From Nitrospira sp. (GTDB lineage Bacteria; Nitrospirota; Nitrospiria; Nitrospirales; Nitrospiraceae): 36,704 nucleotides of DNA. Below, one piece after another: positions 17,744-27,346 of this stretch; position 1 is the first letter of the stretch; the number at the start of each line of letters is the position of its first letter. The position numbers and the translations under genes were made by a program. The stretch covers positions 1 to 36,704 of the forward strand of contig JANDJE010000023.1 of NCBI GenBank assembly GCA_024331095.1. Direction: 5' to 3'. The notes under the pieces were generated by a model, which was not told where the DNA came from, searched no databases, and saw nothing but the letters and a program-made list of their open reading frames with translations.

Positions 17744-20440
17744 TTATCGAATCTCCGTCCGTTCTCCGCCAACGGCCTGATGCCGGTCAAGCAATGGAAT
17801 AGAAAACCGAATGAGCGCGCCGCCTCCCGTCCGGTTTTCCGCCCAAATCCTTCCGCCGTGCGCTTCAACGATGCCGCGACAAATCGTCAATCCCAGTCCC
17901 ACCCCTCCCTCCCGAGCCGACTTGCCCCGATGGAACTTATCGAAGATGCGGGATTCTTCCCCGACGGCAATCCCCGGCCCCCGATCCGCGACTTCAACGA
18001 CCACCTCACGTCCGTTCGATGATGCGGACAGATCGATCGGAGTTTCCGAAGGAGCGTACTTGACGGCATTTTCCACGAGATTGATGATCACTTGTTCCAG
18101 GAACACCCCGTCGACAAGCACCGTCGGCAGATCGACGGGGAAGGAGGTATTGACGGTATGCTCGCGCAGCCGCCCTTCCATTCTGGCCAAGGCCGCGCCG
18201 ATGATTTCGTCCAAAGAATGCCACTGTTTGTTGAGTTGCACGGCTCCCGCTTCAAGCCGCATCATATCAAGAAGATTTTTGAGCAATCGGTCAAGTCGAT
18301 CGGCCTCGCGATAGATCGAGCGAGCGAGGTCCTGCCGATCGACGACCGTGAGCGATCCTTGCCCTTCCACCAGGCTGCTGGCGGCGCCGGTGATAGTAGC
18401 GAGCGGAGTTCGCAAGTCGTGCGATACCGAACTGAGAATGGCATTTCGCATGCGCTCCGTTTCCGCTCTCACGTGCTCCTGCCGGGCTTCGTCGGACAAA
18501 CGAGTTCTTTCGAGCGCCAAGGCCACCTGGTTCGCCAGGGACTCCAGCAAATGCAGCTGCTCGGGGTCCAGCAGGAGCGAGGGCTCCTTGGGTCGGATGG
18601 CGACGACCCCGATCGGTCCTGTTGAACACACCAACGGCAGATACAGCGCGCTCGATCCCGGAAGCGTATCGGTCCCGAGGCCGGCCCGCTCGTTGTGGTC
18701 GTATACCCATTGAGCCACACCTCCCTCTTTGGGCTCCAATTCAAAATACAGGGATTCTCCCCGTTGCAACCGCACCCGTTTATCGGCATCCGCAAGGAAG
18801 ACGGCCACCTGCGAATCAAACACATCCCGCAGATGCTTGGCCGCGAGTTGGACCAACATCCCTGTTCCTCGATGAGTGGCGAGATCGCGACTCATGGCAT
18901 ACAGCACGCTTGTGTGATGCTCCCTATCACGGGCCAGTTCGGCCTGTTGCCGAATGCGTACGGCCAGATTGCTGATGACCAGCGCGACCACGAGCATCAC
19001 GCCGAACGTGAGAAGGTATTGAGCATCGGACACCGCGAACGTGAAGAACGGAGGCACGAAGAAAAAGTCGAACGCCGCCACGCTCAAGATCGACGTCAGC
19101 GCCGACGGGCCTCGACCGAAACGAATGGCGATGGCGATGACGGCGATGAGATACATCATGATCAGGTTTGCAGCGGCGAAATAAGGAAACATCAGCCAGG
19201 CGGCCGAGGTCGCACAGAGCACCGCGAATACGGCATAAGCGTAATCCCTGACAGCGCCGGTTCTCCGAAGACTGCGGCGAACGAGCGGTTGGCTTTCACC
19301 CGCTTCTCCGGTAATCACATAGATATCGATCTCACCGCTTCGATGGACGAGATCAGACACCACGGATCCGAAAATCCACTCCTTCCAGACCGGCCGGACA
19401 GGTTTCCCGACGATGATCTTGGTAGCGTTTCGGCTCCGAGCGTAACTCAAGATCTCTTGGGCGACGTCCTCTCCGATGAGGGTAACGGTTTCAGCTCCTA
19501 ACTGCTCCGCCAGCCGCAGTGTTTGGACGAGTCGGTCCCGTTCGGTCTGCGGCAGGCGAAGATGCCGGGGAATCTGCACGTAGACCGCGACCCACTTGGC
19601 ATGAAGGTCGGCGGCCATCTGCCTGGCGGCCCTGATTAAACGAAGACCGCGCGGCTTCGTGTTCACGCAGACCATAATGGTCTCGGCTGCCGGCCAAGTT
19701 CGCACTACCGCATGATCCCGCCGATAGCTTTTCATTTGCTGATCCACGCGCTCGGCCGTGCGACGAAGAGCAAGCTCTCGAAGCGCGATCAGATTCCCCT
19801 TGGTGAAAAAGTTGTGAATGGCGTGCTGAATCTGCTCCGGCACATAGACCTTGCCGTCTCTGAGTCGCTGGAGCAGATCGTCCGGGGGAAGGTCGATCAA
19901 CTCCACATCGTCCGCCCGCTCGAGCACCGAATCCGGGACAGTTTCCCGCACGCGTACGCCCGTAATCTGCGCCACCACATCATTCAGACTTTCCAGGTGC
20001 TGCACGTTCATGGTGGTATAGACCGTGATGCCGGCCTTCAATAACTCCTGCACATCCTGCCACCGTTTGGCGTGGCGCAGACCGGGCGCGTTGGTGTGGG
20101 CGAGCTCGTCGATGAGAATGACGGTGGGACGACGCGCGAGCGCCGCGTCAAGGTCGAATTCCTTGAGCACTGTTCCGCGATAATCGACGGCGCGGCGCGG
20201 GAGAATCTCAAGTCCGCCGACCAGCGCCTCGGTCTCCGCCCGCCCATGCGTCTCGACGACACCGATGACGACGTCCGCGCCATCGCGTCGCCGCTCGTGC
20301 GCCGCTTCCAACATGGCGTAGGTTTTCCCTACGCCGGGGTTGGCGCCGAAAAAGATCTTGAATTTTCCCTCCGCTCCGCGGGCTTCTTCCGCCTGCACGC
20401 GCTCAAGCAGCGCGTCGGGATCCGGTCGTTCCATGTTCAT
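17744..20440 (-). CDS. kdpD: KdpD sensor histidine kinase
   Basis: An 898-residue inner-membrane sensor with the full KdpD layout. N-terminal KdpD domain: Walker A GANPGVGKT (32-40) and DELAHTN. A universal-stress-like domain follows (TIMVCVNTKPRGLRLIR, then ATKIIVGK). Four transmembrane helices of the DUF4118 type lie near 400-495, then a GAF-like domain and a kinase core. The phospho-acceptor His is H674 in SVSHDLRTPLATITGA. The N-box IINLVENAVKYAP and the G-box DRGPGIA and GGVGLGLTIC complete it. All key residues are intact. It is separated from kdpC by 124 bases containing its own extended -10 promoter, so kdpDE can be made independently of the pump. Confidence 0.96.
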   Translation of the reverse strand: MNMERPDPDALLERVQAEEARGAEGKFKIFFGANPGVGKTYAMLEAAHERRRDGADVVIGVVETHGRAETEALVGGLEILPRRAVDYRGTVLKEFDLDAALARRPTVILIDELAHTNAPGLRHAKRWQDVQELLKAGITVYTTMNVQHLESLNDVVAQITGVRVRETVPDSVLERADDVELIDLPPDDLLQRLRDGKVYVPEQIQHAIHNFFTKGNLIALRELALRRTAERVDQQMKSYRRDHAVVRTWPAAETIMVCVNTKPRGLRLIRAARQMAADLHAKWVAVYVQIPRHLRLPQTERDRLVQTLRLAEQLGAETVTLIGEDVAQEILSYARSRNATKIIVGKPVRPVWKEWIFGSVVSDLVHRSGEIDIYVITGEAGESQPLVRRSLRRTGAVRDYAYAVFAVLCATSAAWLMFPYFAAANLIMMYLIAVIAIAIRFGRGPSALTSILSVAAFDFFFVPPFFTFAVSDAQYLLTFGVMLVVALVISNLAVRIRQQAELARDREHHTSVLYAMSRDLATHRGTGMLVQLAAKHLRDVFDSQVAVFLADADKRVRLQRGESLYFELEPKEGGVAQWVYDHNERAGLGTDTLPGSSALYLPLVCSTGPIGVVAIRPKEPSLLLDPEQLHLLESLANQVALALERTRLSDEARQEHVRAETERMRNAILSSVSHDLRTPLATITGAASSLVEGQGSLTVVDRQDLARSIYREADRLDRLLKNLLDMMRLEAGAVQLNKQWHSLDEIIGAALARMEGRLREHTVNTSFPVDLPTVLVDGVFLEQVIINLVENAVKYAPSETPIDLSASSNGREVVVEVADRGPGIAVGEESRIFDKFHRGKSAREGGVGLGLTICRGIVEAHGGRIWAENRTGGGALIRFSIPLLDRHQAVGGERTEIR

Positions 20441-20491
20441 GCGGCCAGTTCCCCGCCCGATGGCGAATGCTTCCGAGTAAGCCGCCCTCTG

Positions 20492-20500
20492 ATTCTAACA
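20492..20500 (-). promoter_or_regulatory. Extended -10 promoter TGTTAGAAT for kdpDE
   Basis: On the minus strand, TGT-TAGAAT lies 52 bases before the kdpD start, in the kdpC-kdpD gap. Transcription would start near 20485. It shares its form with the sites at 14988 and 32649, and it would give kdpDE a basal promoter. Confidence 0.5.
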
Positions 20501-20564
20501 AGGTGTTAAAAACATCCACCAGCGTCGTGCTGCGGAGACAAGAAACTGAAGTCGGTTTTATGAA

Positions 20565-21137
20565 CTACCGCCCCTCGTCGAGCGCCAAATTCAGCCCAAG
20601 CACGTTAACTCGCGGCTCTCCCAAAATGCCGAACAGGCGGCCTTCCGTATGCCGGGCAATCAGCGCCCTCACGGTATTCTCGTCGACGCCCCGTGCGCGG
20701 GCCACTCGCTTCGCTTGATAGAGCGCTGCGGCCAGGCTGATGTGGGGATCGAGCCCGCTCCCGGAAGCGGTCACGAGATCGATGGGTATGGGCGAGTCGT
20801 TGCCCGGGTCCGCAGCTCGTAGGGCGGCCACCCTTACTTTAACCGTTTCGATCAACTCGGGGTTGGTCGGCCCGAGGTTTGATCCGCCAGATGCGGCGGC
20901 GTTGTATGGAAACGGCGAGGTCGCCGACGGGCGACTCCAGAAATACCCAGGTTTGTCAAAATGCTGGCCGATCAGCTCGGATCCGATCACCTTGCCCTCG
21001 CGCACGATCAAACTGCCGTTCGCCTGATGCGGCAAAAACACGTGGGCCAGGCCGGTAACCGTCAACGGATAGACGAAGCCGGTCAGCACGGTCAGAAGGA
21101 GCAGCGTGGTCAGGGCGGGTCTTAATTGATCCTTCAT
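20565..21137 (-). CDS. kdpC: KdpC, accessory subunit of the K+ ATPase
   Basis: A 190-residue protein with one N-terminal transmembrane helix (ALTTLLLLTVLTGFVYPLTV). Family motifs follow: GSLIVREGKVIGSELIGQ, GYFWSRPSATSPFPYNAAASGGSN, DLVTASGSGLDPHIS and the Arg/Ala helix AKRVARARGV. It ends with GEPRVNVLGLNLALD. KdpC bridges KdpA and KdpB and raises ATP affinity. The frame opens at 21179, but ATG 21137 has GGAG nine bases upstream and begins the TM helix. It lies 42 bases behind kdpB. Length is normal for the family. Confidence 0.95.
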   Translation of the reverse strand: MKDQLRPALTTLLLLTVLTGFVYPLTVTGLAHVFLPHQANGSLIVREGKVIGSELIGQHFDKPGYFWSRPSATSPFPYNAAASGGSNLGPTNPELIETVKVRVAALRAADPGNDSPIPIDLVTASGSGLDPHISLAAALYQAKRVARARGVDENTVRALIARHTEGRLFGILGEPRVNVLGLNLALDEGR

Positions 21138-21179
21138 AGTTTTTCTCCTATCTCCCGGCAATCCGTCGCACACCCCCAA

Positions 21180-23309
21180 TTAGGTCAAATGCAAGGCGGC
21201 CAGAATCAAATCGATCAGCTTGATGCCGATGAACGGCACGACCAGGCCGCCCAGTCCGTAGATCAACAGGTGACGTCGTAACAAAGGACCTGCGCCGATC
21301 GGACGATATGTGACCCCTCGTAAAGAGAGCGGAATGAGGCCGATGATAACGAGCGCGTTGAAAATGACCGCGGAGAGGATCGCGCTCCGAGGAGTCGCCA
21401 GTTCCATTACATTGAACGTGTGAAGAGCCGGATAGGTCGTGGCGAAGGCCGCGGGAATAATGGCGAAGTATTTCGCGACATCGTTCGCGATGCTGAAGGT
21501 GGTAAGTGCGCCCCTCGTCATCAGCAACTGTTTGCCGATTTCCACGATTTCGATGAGCTTGGTCGGATTTGAGTCCAGATCGACCAAGTTTCCGGCCTCC
21601 TTGGCCGCCTGCGTTCCCGTATTCATGGCAACCGCCACGTCGGCCTGCGCCAGGGCCGGCGCATCATTGGTTCCGTCCCCGGTCATGGCCACGAGACGAC
21701 CTTCGGCTTGAAAATTGCGAATCAATTTCAGCTTGGCCTCCGGCGTGGCTTGCGCCATGAAATCATCAACCCCGGCCTCCGCAGCCACAGCCGCCGCCGT
21801 CTGAGGATTGTCGCCCGTGATCATCACCGTCTTAATGCCCATCCGGCGTAACTCGGCGAACCGCTCCTTGATTCCGCCCTTCACGATGTCCTGCAACGCA
21901 ATGACTCCGAGCACCTTCGCCTTCTCTGCAACCACCAGCGGAGTCTTGCCTTGTTTGGCGACCGTCTCGACGATCTGACGAACGAACGGAGGAAAGCTCC
22001 CTCCTTGCGACGTGACGTACGCCTCAACGGCGTCCGCCGATCCCTTGCGGATTTGCCGTCCGTCAAGATCAACTCCGCTCATCCGCGTCTGGGCGGTGAA
22101 GGGAAGAAAGACGACTCCCAGCTTGCAAATGTCGCGTGCTCGTAATCCGTACTTCTCTTTGGCCAAGACAACGATGCTACGGCCCTCCGGCGTCTCGTCC
22201 GCCAACGACGAGAGCTGGGCTGCGTCGGCCAGCACCTGAGCATCTACTCCTTCTGCCGGAAGGAAGGCCGTCGCTTGACGGTTACCCAACGTGATGGTTC
22301 CGGTCTTATCCAGCAACAAGACGTCCACATCACCGGCGGCTTCAATGGCTTTCCCCGACATGGCAATGACATTCGCCTGCGCCATGCGATCCATGCCGGC
22401 AATGCCGATTGCCGGGAGAAGAGCCCCGATCGTGGTCGGAATAAGGCAAACCAGCAGCGCCACCGACACCGTCACAGTGACCGGTGCGCCATGCCCCATG
22501 GCCCACACGCTGTACAAGGAGAACGGCAACAGCGTCGCCGTCGTCAACAAGAAGGTAACGGTCAGCGCGGCGAGCAGAATGGTCAGGGCGATTTCGTTCG
22601 GCGTTTTCTGACGCTTGGCTCCCTCCACCATGGTGATCATCCGATCCAAAAAACTTTCCCCCGGGCTCGCCGTAACGCGAACGATGAGCCAGTCGGACAA
22701 GACCCTGGTCCCTCCCGTGACGGCGCTGCGATCGCCCCCGCTTTCGCGAATGACCGGTGCGCTCTCGCCGGTGATGGCGCTCTCATCCACGGATGCGATC
22801 CCCTCGATAACCTCGCCGTCGGCCGGGATGAAATCGCCCGCCTCCACGAGAACCACGTCTCCTTTTTTCAGATGATCCGCCGACACAACGCTGAATGCTC
22901 CACGGTATTCGGACCGGCCGGCCCCGACGGCACGGTGCTCACCCCCGGGTTCGATCGTGCCAAGCTTCTTGGCCGTGAGGTCTCGGCGCGCATGCCGCAA
23001 TGAATCAGCCTGCGCTCTGCCTCGCCCCTCCGCCATGGCTTCCGAAAAGTTTGCGAACAGGACGGTGAACCAAAGCCAGATGGCAACAGCCAGAATGAAC
23101 CATGCCGGTTCTTCCCCTGCTCCGACCATTGCCTGCAACAACAGAAGGGTCGACAAAGCGCTTCCAACCCACACCACGAACATGACCGGATTCTTGATCT
23201 GGTGGCGCGGATCCAGTTTTCGACAGGCGTCTATGAAGGCCCGCCGGGCCATCTTTTGATCAAAGAGGGACTGAGCTCTACGGCTCTTTGCTCCCGGCGC
23301 CGTTCGCAT
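21180..23309 (-). CDS. kdpB: KdpB, P-type ATPase subunit of the K+ pump
   Basis: A 709-residue integral membrane ATPase. The phosphorylation site is D334 in [13 protein letters not shown]. The actuator loop [10 protein letters not shown], the hinge [12 protein letters not shown] and [22 protein letters not shown] are all intact. The N-terminus ([24 protein letters not shown]) is of KdpB type. KdpB couples ATP hydrolysis to K+ movement through KdpA. The frame opens at 23333, but ATG 23309 has AAGGA five bases upstream and is preferred. kdpA ends 20 bases before that start. Confidence 0.97.
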   Translation of the reverse strand: MRTAPGAKSRRAQSLFDQKMARRAFIDACRKLDPRHQIKNPVMFVVWVGSALSTLLLLQAMVGAGEEPAWFILAVAIWLWFTVLFANFSEAMAEGRGRAQADSLRHARRDLTAKKLGTIEPGGEHRAVGAGRSEYRGAFSVVSADHLKKGDVVLVEAGDFIPADGEVIEGIASVDESAITGESAPVIRESGGDRSAVTGGTRVLSDWLIVRVTASPGESFLDRMITMVEGAKRQKTPNEIALTILLAALTVTFLLTTATLLPFSLYSVWAMGHGAPVTVTVSVALLVCLIPTTIGALLPAIGIAGMDRMAQANVIAMSGKAIEAAGDVDVLLLDKTGTITLGNRQATAFLPAEGVDAQVLADAAQLSSLADETPEGRSIVVLAKEKYGLRARDICKLGVVFLPFTAQTRMSGVDLDGRQIRKGSADAVEAYVTSQGGSFPPFVRQIVETVAKQGKTPLVVAEKAKVLGVIALQDIVKGGIKERFAELRRMGIKTVMITGDNPQTAAAVAAEAGVDDFMAQATPEAKLKLIRNFQAEGRLVAMTGDGTNDAPALAQADVAVAMNTGTQAAKEAGNLVDLDSNPTKLIEIVEIGKQLLMTRGALTTFSIANDVAKYFAIIPAAFATTYPALHTFNVMELATPRSAILSAVIFNALVIIGLIPLSLRGVTYRPIGAGPLLRRHLLIYGLGGLVVPFIGIKLIDLILAALHLT

Positions 23310-23329
23310 AGTCCTTGTTCCCCTCCCCC

Positions 23330-25123
23330 TCACATGAGCAGATGCTCAACCAGCGGGCCAAGAGCCAACGCCGGCAGAAACGTCAGCGCCCCGACCAATA
23401 TGACGACGCCGATAAGAAGGGTCACAAAAAGAGGAGTATGGGTCGCCATCGTGCCGGAACCGGCCGGTGCTGTCTTCTTTTTTGCCAGCGATCCTGCAAG
23501 AGCCAGAGTCGGAATCGCGAGCCAGAATCGAGCGATCAGCATGGCGACGCCGCCGGTAAGGTTATAGAAGGGAGTATTCGCATTGAGCCCCGCGAACGCG
23601 CTGCCGTTGTTGGTGCCTTGGGACGTGTAGGCGTAGAGGACTTCGCTGAACCCATGGGGTCCGGGGTTCAGAATCGACGATCGCCCCGTTTCCGTTCCGA
23701 GGGCGAGGGCCGTGAAGCCCAGAACGATCATGGGCATGATGAGGATCAGCAACGCGGCCATCTTCATTTCATAGGGCTCGATCTTCTTGCCGAGATACTC
23801 CGGTGTCCTGCCCACCATCAGGCCTGCAATGAAAACCGTAATGGTGGCAAAGATGATCATCCCGTACAATCCCGTTCCGGCTCCCCCGAACACCACTTCG
23901 CCGAGCTGCATAAGAAAGAGGGGCACGAGCCCTCCCACCGGCGTATACGAATCGTGCATCGAGTTCACGGACCCATTGGATGCCGCGGTTGTCGCGGCGG
24001 ACCACAAGACAGAGCCGGCGATGCCGAATCGCGTTTCCTTTCCTTCCATATTTCCGCCCGATTGGCCGTCTCGGACCTGTTGATCAATATCGCCATGCAG
24101 CAGCGGATTGCCGCTTTGTTCCGCCCACAATCCCAGTGGAATGAAACAGAGAAGAAGAACTGCCATAGCGGCGAGCAGGGCCCGGCCTTGGCGAGTGTCG
24201 CCCACCATCACGCCAAACGTATGGCAAAGCGAGGCCGGGATAAGGAGGATCGCCAAGACTTCGAGAAAATTTGACAAAGGCGTGGGGTTTTCAAAAGGAT
24301 GGGCGGAATTAGCGTTGAAAAAACCGCCCCCGTTCGTCCCGAGCTGCTTGATGGCGACTTGAGAAGCAACCGGACCCACTGCGATGGACTGTTCGAGTAT
24401 CGTTGCACGTTCGGTTCTCGGCTTTCCTTGTTCATCAAGCACCGGATGGCCGTTCGAATCGGTCATACTCCTCTCATATCCGACGGGCTGTAGCAGCATC
24501 GCCGTCTGATACGCATTGAAGGTCTGGACGACACCTTGCGATATCAACAGCAAGGATAAGAGCAGCGCCAACGGCAGCAGAATATAAAGCGTGCTCCGGA
24601 CCAGATCGCTCCAGAAATTTCCGATCGTCGTTGAAGTGCTCCGGCTCAACCCTCGGATCAATGCGACAAGCACCGCCATTCCCGTCGCGGCGGAGACGAA
24701 GCTCTGCGAGGTCAGGCCGAGCATCTGAGTCAAGTAACTCAGCGCGGTCTCCCCGCCATACGCCTGCCAGTTGGTGTTGGTCACAAAGCTCGCGGCCGTG
24801 TTGAAGGCCAGGTCTGGTTCGACCGAGCCGAGATCGGCCGGATTGACGGGCAGTCCCCCCTGTAACCGCTGCAATCCATAGAGAAACATGAACCCAGCGG
24901 CATTGAAGAGCAGCATGGCCATCCCATAGCGTTTCCAGTCCATTTCATCCGTTGGTCGGAGACAGGAGAGCCGATAGATGGCCCGTTCTATGGGACCGAG
25001 GAGACGGTCTACGCCACAAGGTTTGCCTTCATAGACTCTCGCCATATACCACCCCAATGGTTTCACGAGAACCAGCAGCACGGCAAAGTACACCACTACT
25101 TGGAGGGATGCGTTCGTCGTCAT
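23330..25123 (-). CDS. kdpA: KdpA, K+-channel-like subunit of the pump
   Basis: A 597-residue inner-membrane protein with about ten transmembrane helices. Selectivity-filter-like loops are visible, including [16 protein letters not shown] and [20 protein letters not shown], as well as [16 protein letters not shown]. It selects and carries K+ in the KdpFABC complex. It is some 40 residues longer than the E. coli protein, mainly in loops. The ATG at 25123 shares one base with the kdpF stop (TGATG), so translation is coupled. An in-frame GTG at 25132 is possible but lies inside kdpF. Confidence 0.96.
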   Translation of the reverse strand: MTTNASLQVVVYFAVLLVLVKPLGWYMARVYEGKPCGVDRLLGPIERAIYRLSCLRPTDEMDWKRYGMAMLLFNAAGFMFLYGLQRLQGGLPVNPADLGSVEPDLAFNTAASFVTNTNWQAYGGETALSYLTQMLGLTSQSFVSAATGMAVLVALIRGLSRSTSTTIGNFWSDLVRSTLYILLPLALLLSLLLISQGVVQTFNAYQTAMLLQPVGYERSMTDSNGHPVLDEQGKPRTERATILEQSIAVGPVASQVAIKQLGTNGGGFFNANSAHPFENPTPLSNFLEVLAILLIPASLCHTFGVMVGDTRQGRALLAAMAVLLLCFIPLGLWAEQSGNPLLHGDIDQQVRDGQSGGNMEGKETRFGIAGSVLWSAATTAASNGSVNSMHDSYTPVGGLVPLFLMQLGEVVFGGAGTGLYGMIIFATITVFIAGLMVGRTPEYLGKKIEPYEMKMAALLILIMPMIVLGFTALALGTETGRSSILNPGPHGFSEVLYAYTSQGTNNGSAFAGLNANTPFYNLTGGVAMLIARFWLAIPTLALAGSLAKKKTAPAGSGTMATHTPLFVTLLIGVVILVGALTFLPALALGPLVEHLLM

Positions 25124-25212
25124 CAAAACCACTCTGCCTTCAGCAGCGCGACCATGAGGTAAACGAACACTCCGACAGACGCCATCACGGCCAATGCGTG
25201 CAAGACGTTCAT
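25123..25212 (-). CDS. kdpF: KdpF, small membrane subunit of the K+ pump
   Basis: A 29-residue single-span protein, beginning MNVLHALAVMASVGVF and ending VALLKAEWF. One hydrophobic helix with the C-terminal Lys/Glu/Trp/Phe end is the normal form of KdpF (E. coli: 29 residues). It stabilises the KdpABC complex. ATG 25212 has AGGAG six bases upstream; the TGA overlaps the kdpA start by one base. Position and length make the call firm despite the small size. Confidence 0.92.
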   Translation of the reverse strand: MNVLHALAVMASVGVFVYLMVALLKAEWF

Positions 25213-25220
25213 GGCGTCTC

Positions 25221-25301
25221 CTACAGTCGATCCAGGCCTGAGATCAACCACCCGGATAGGGCAAAGAACACCACTGCCACCGCAATAAAGACAATATCCA
25301 T
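25221..25301 (-). CDS. Small single-span membrane protein at the head of the kdp operon
   Basis: A 26-residue ORF, MDIVFIAVAVVFFALSGW followed by LISGLDRL. It is one hydrophobic helix with charged ends, so it should insert in the inner membrane. ATG 25301 has GGAGG ten bases upstream. The stop lies eight bases before the kdpF start, and the ribosome site of kdpF overlaps its end. Similar tiny ORFs precede kdpF in other genomes in my recollection, but I cannot name a family. It could be a second KdpF-like stabiliser or a leader peptide. Confidence 0.7.
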   Translation of the reverse strand: MDIVFIAVAVVFFALSGWLISGLDRL

Positions 25302-25341
25302 TTCCACATTCCCTCCGTGCGACACCCAGCGTAGCTCCTTC

Positions 25342-25385
25342 AATATAAAAACGGTGTCAAAATGGACGGCTACGCCGTCAAAAAA
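25342..25385 (-). promoter_or_regulatory. Candidate kdp operator/promoter region with palindrome
   Basis: Forty to eighty bases before the first kdp ORF are a perfect inverted repeat GACGGC-TAC-GCCGTC (25365-25379), a flanking A6 tract (25380-25385), TTGACA on the minus strand (about 25354-25359), and TTTTTATATT on the minus strand (about 25341-25350). The AT-rich TTTATA-type sequence recalls the E. coli KdpE site. The inverted repeat has no T run on the exit side, so it is not a terminator. No properly spaced -35/-10 pair is seen. Confidence 0.4.
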
Positions 25386-25489
25386 GCATCAAGACACATG
25401 GAGCACAATGAAAAAACCCCGGCCGGTGCCTTCCATCGTTACCCGGAGAGGGAAGGGCGGTTCAAACGGTATGGATATGTAGGGATGAA

Positions 25490-26239
25490 CTAGGTCGAGA
25501 GTCGGCGATAGTGACGTAGCAACAGCATGCCGCCCCAGAGAAAAGAGCCGAGCATGAGCAGGATGCCAATCAGGTGGGTAAGCTGCGCCAGCCGATGGTC
25601 CCACTCCAAGAGTCCCAACATGGACAGAATATTGTTCCAGTCGTGGCCGTCCGTTTCTTTTCCCGTGACGCCGCCCAACAGAACCAGATCCATGGCCCGC
25701 GCGTCGTTGATGTACGGCGCCACGTCCATCACACTTTCCCCTGTCCACCAGAGGGCCACCGAGGCGCCGAACGGATCGCGTGTGTTCACCAGCAAGACGA
25801 TCAGGCAGATCATCGGCATCAGCACCTGCCCCAGACTCCCGCCCAGGATCATCATGAAGCGGCCGAACGGAGCAAAGAGCACGTGGCCGGCTTCATGAAA
25901 GACTAGGTTGACCAAGTGCAGAAACGACTCGCCGATCTCATTCGTTTCAAGCGGGGCCGCGATCAATGTCCATCCCCACCAAAGCAAGCCGACGAACAGA
26001 ACGGCCCGTCCGTAGAAGGTCGGTGAATCGGCGGCTTGGTCCGATTCAATCAGCCACTCCCGGGCCGTTTGAATCCAACGGGGCGTGGGTCGCGATCGAG
26101 GCACAGACGCCTTTAGGGGCTTTACAGGCAGGGGCCGATACTTCGCGAAGATGACCCCGCACCGGATACATTCTTCCGCACCGACAACCCGCTCGGCCCG
26201 GCACTGAGGACAAGTCGCCGGCACTTTCTCGGACAGCAT
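25490..26239 (-). CDS. Zinc-ribbon membrane protein with HEAGH metallopeptidase motif
   Basis: A 249-residue protein. An N-terminal zinc ribbon has C10, C13, C24 and C27 (CPQCRAERVVGAEECIRCG). A linker leads to four to five hydrophobic helices. H115-E-A-G-H119 in NLVFHEAGHVLFAPFG is an HExxH zinc-peptidase motif placed at a membrane helix as in M50-type enzymes. The LDG/DxxG third-ligand motif of classical site-2 proteases is not obvious; a conserved-looking segment WWTGESVMDVAPYI follows. Whether it cuts proteins is unknown. It lies 112 bases behind the site-2 protease gene, on the same strand. Confidence 0.75.
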   Translation of the reverse strand: MLSEKVPATCPQCRAERVVGAEECIRCGVIFAKYRPLPVKPLKASVPRSRPTPRWIQTAREWLIESDQAADSPTFYGRAVLFVGLLWWGWTLIAAPLETNEIGESFLHLVNLVFHEAGHVLFAPFGRFMMILGGSLGQVLMPMICLIVLLVNTRDPFGASVALWWTGESVMDVAPYINDARAMDLVLLGGVTGKETDGHDWNNILSMLGLLEWDHRLAQLTHLIGILLMLGSFLWGGMLLLRHYRRLST

Positions 26240-26351
26240 GACTCCACTCTAGGACCCGCCACGACATCGGGCAAGCAAATAGGCGAATAGGAAGGCTCGG
26301 CAGCCCTCTCGTTTGGAGAGAACATCCCGCCACCAAGCGGAGGGACCGGGT

Positions 26352-27335
26352 TCAATGGAACGAAAAGGGAACGGGCGCAAACGTGAGGACAAACACCGCC
26401 AGCGCAATCCATCCGACGAAGGTGCGACGCGGTCCCAACGGTGTGTCAGGATCCATCACGGGCGGATGGCCGATCCCCCACAAGCCCGCCATGAAGGCCC
26501 AGAGAAACCAGCCGGGCCAGCCGAACATCCCCAGTCCAAAGAGCACGGGGAGAAACAGCAAAGCCATGGTCCGCTGGCGTCTTCCCCAGAGAGCGTACGC
26601 GACGTGGCCGCCGTCAAGCTGACCGATGGGAAGCAGGTTGAGCGAGGTGACAAACAGCCCGAACCAGGCGGCAAACCCGATCGGATGCAACACGACGTCC
26701 GAATCGGCGGGGATCGGCCCGATCACCAGCCACGCCAGAAATTTGAGCAAGAGCGGCTCGCCCAACTTCAGTCCGAATCCCGCCTTGCCCTCCACGACGG
26801 TCGAGAGGTTCAACCCCACGATCAGAGCCGCCACCGCGACGAGAAAGCCGGCCAGCGGCCCCGCCACTCCGATGTCGAACAGAGCCAGGCGATTCATGAT
26901 CGGGCCGCGAATACGGATCACCGCCCCAAAAGTCCCGATAAAGTGCGGAGGGCCCGGTAAAAACAGCGGGAGCGACGCCGGCACGCGATGAATCCTCGAC
27001 AATAGATAGTGCCCAAGCTCGTGCGTCACGAGGATGAAGAGGAGCGCCCCGGCGAAGGGAAGTCCTTGCCACAGACTTTCTGGATTCGCCAGCAGAAAAT
27101 CAACGGGACCGCGAGCCGGTCCCCGATAGACCTGGTAGGCGCCGGCCCACAGAGTCGTGAAACACGTCAGGAGAAACAGCGCCGTCGGCAACGTCCACTG
27201 TGAGAAGAACGACGGCTCGTCCCTCTCGACATCGGCGGCCGCGACGTCGTTTTGCTCAACTACGTCACGAACTCGATCCATATCGGACGGGGTGATGTTG
27301 TGTCGATACTCGTCTTCTTGGCGGTCATTTCTCAT
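26352..27335 (-). CDS. Site-2 protease family (M50) intramembrane metallopeptidase
   Basis: A 327-residue polytopic membrane protein. The active site H105-E-L-G-H109 lies in a membrane helix (ALLFILVTHELGHYLLSR). The third ligand is D241 in NLLPIGQLDGGH, the standard M50 motif. About 40 acidic, polar residues precede the first helix (WTLPTALFLLTCFTTLW). No PDZ domain is present, and the enzyme resembles the cyanobacterial/plant EGY-type S2P. Both catalytic motifs are intact, so it should cut transmembrane substrates, such as anti-sigma factors. The start lies 11 bases behind the MBL gene stop, so the two are probably co-transcribed. Confidence 0.9.
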   Translation of the reverse strand: MRNDRQEDEYRHNITPSDMDRVRDVVEQNDVAAADVERDEPSFFSQWTLPTALFLLTCFTTLWAGAYQVYRGPARGPVDFLLANPESLWQGLPFAGALLFILVTHELGHYLLSRIHRVPASLPLFLPGPPHFIGTFGAVIRIRGPIMNRLALFDIGVAGPLAGFLVAVAALIVGLNLSTVVEGKAGFGLKLGEPLLLKFLAWLVIGPIPADSDVVLHPIGFAAWFGLFVTSLNLLPIGQLDGGHVAYALWGRRQRTMALLFLPVLFGLGMFGWPGWFLWAFMAGLWGIGHPPVMDPDTPLGPRRTFVGWIALAVFVLTFAPVPFSFH

Positions 27336-27346
27336 GGAAGCCCGGC

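Noticed and set aside
22275..24274. Long plus-strand open frames across kdpB and kdpA.
   Set aside because: Antisense shadows of kdp genes with His/Arg/Gln-rich, low-complexity translations.
25365..25379. The GACGGC-TAC-GCCGTC repeat as an intrinsic terminator.
   Set aside because: The A6 tract is on the wrong side on the plus strand and no T run follows on the minus strand.
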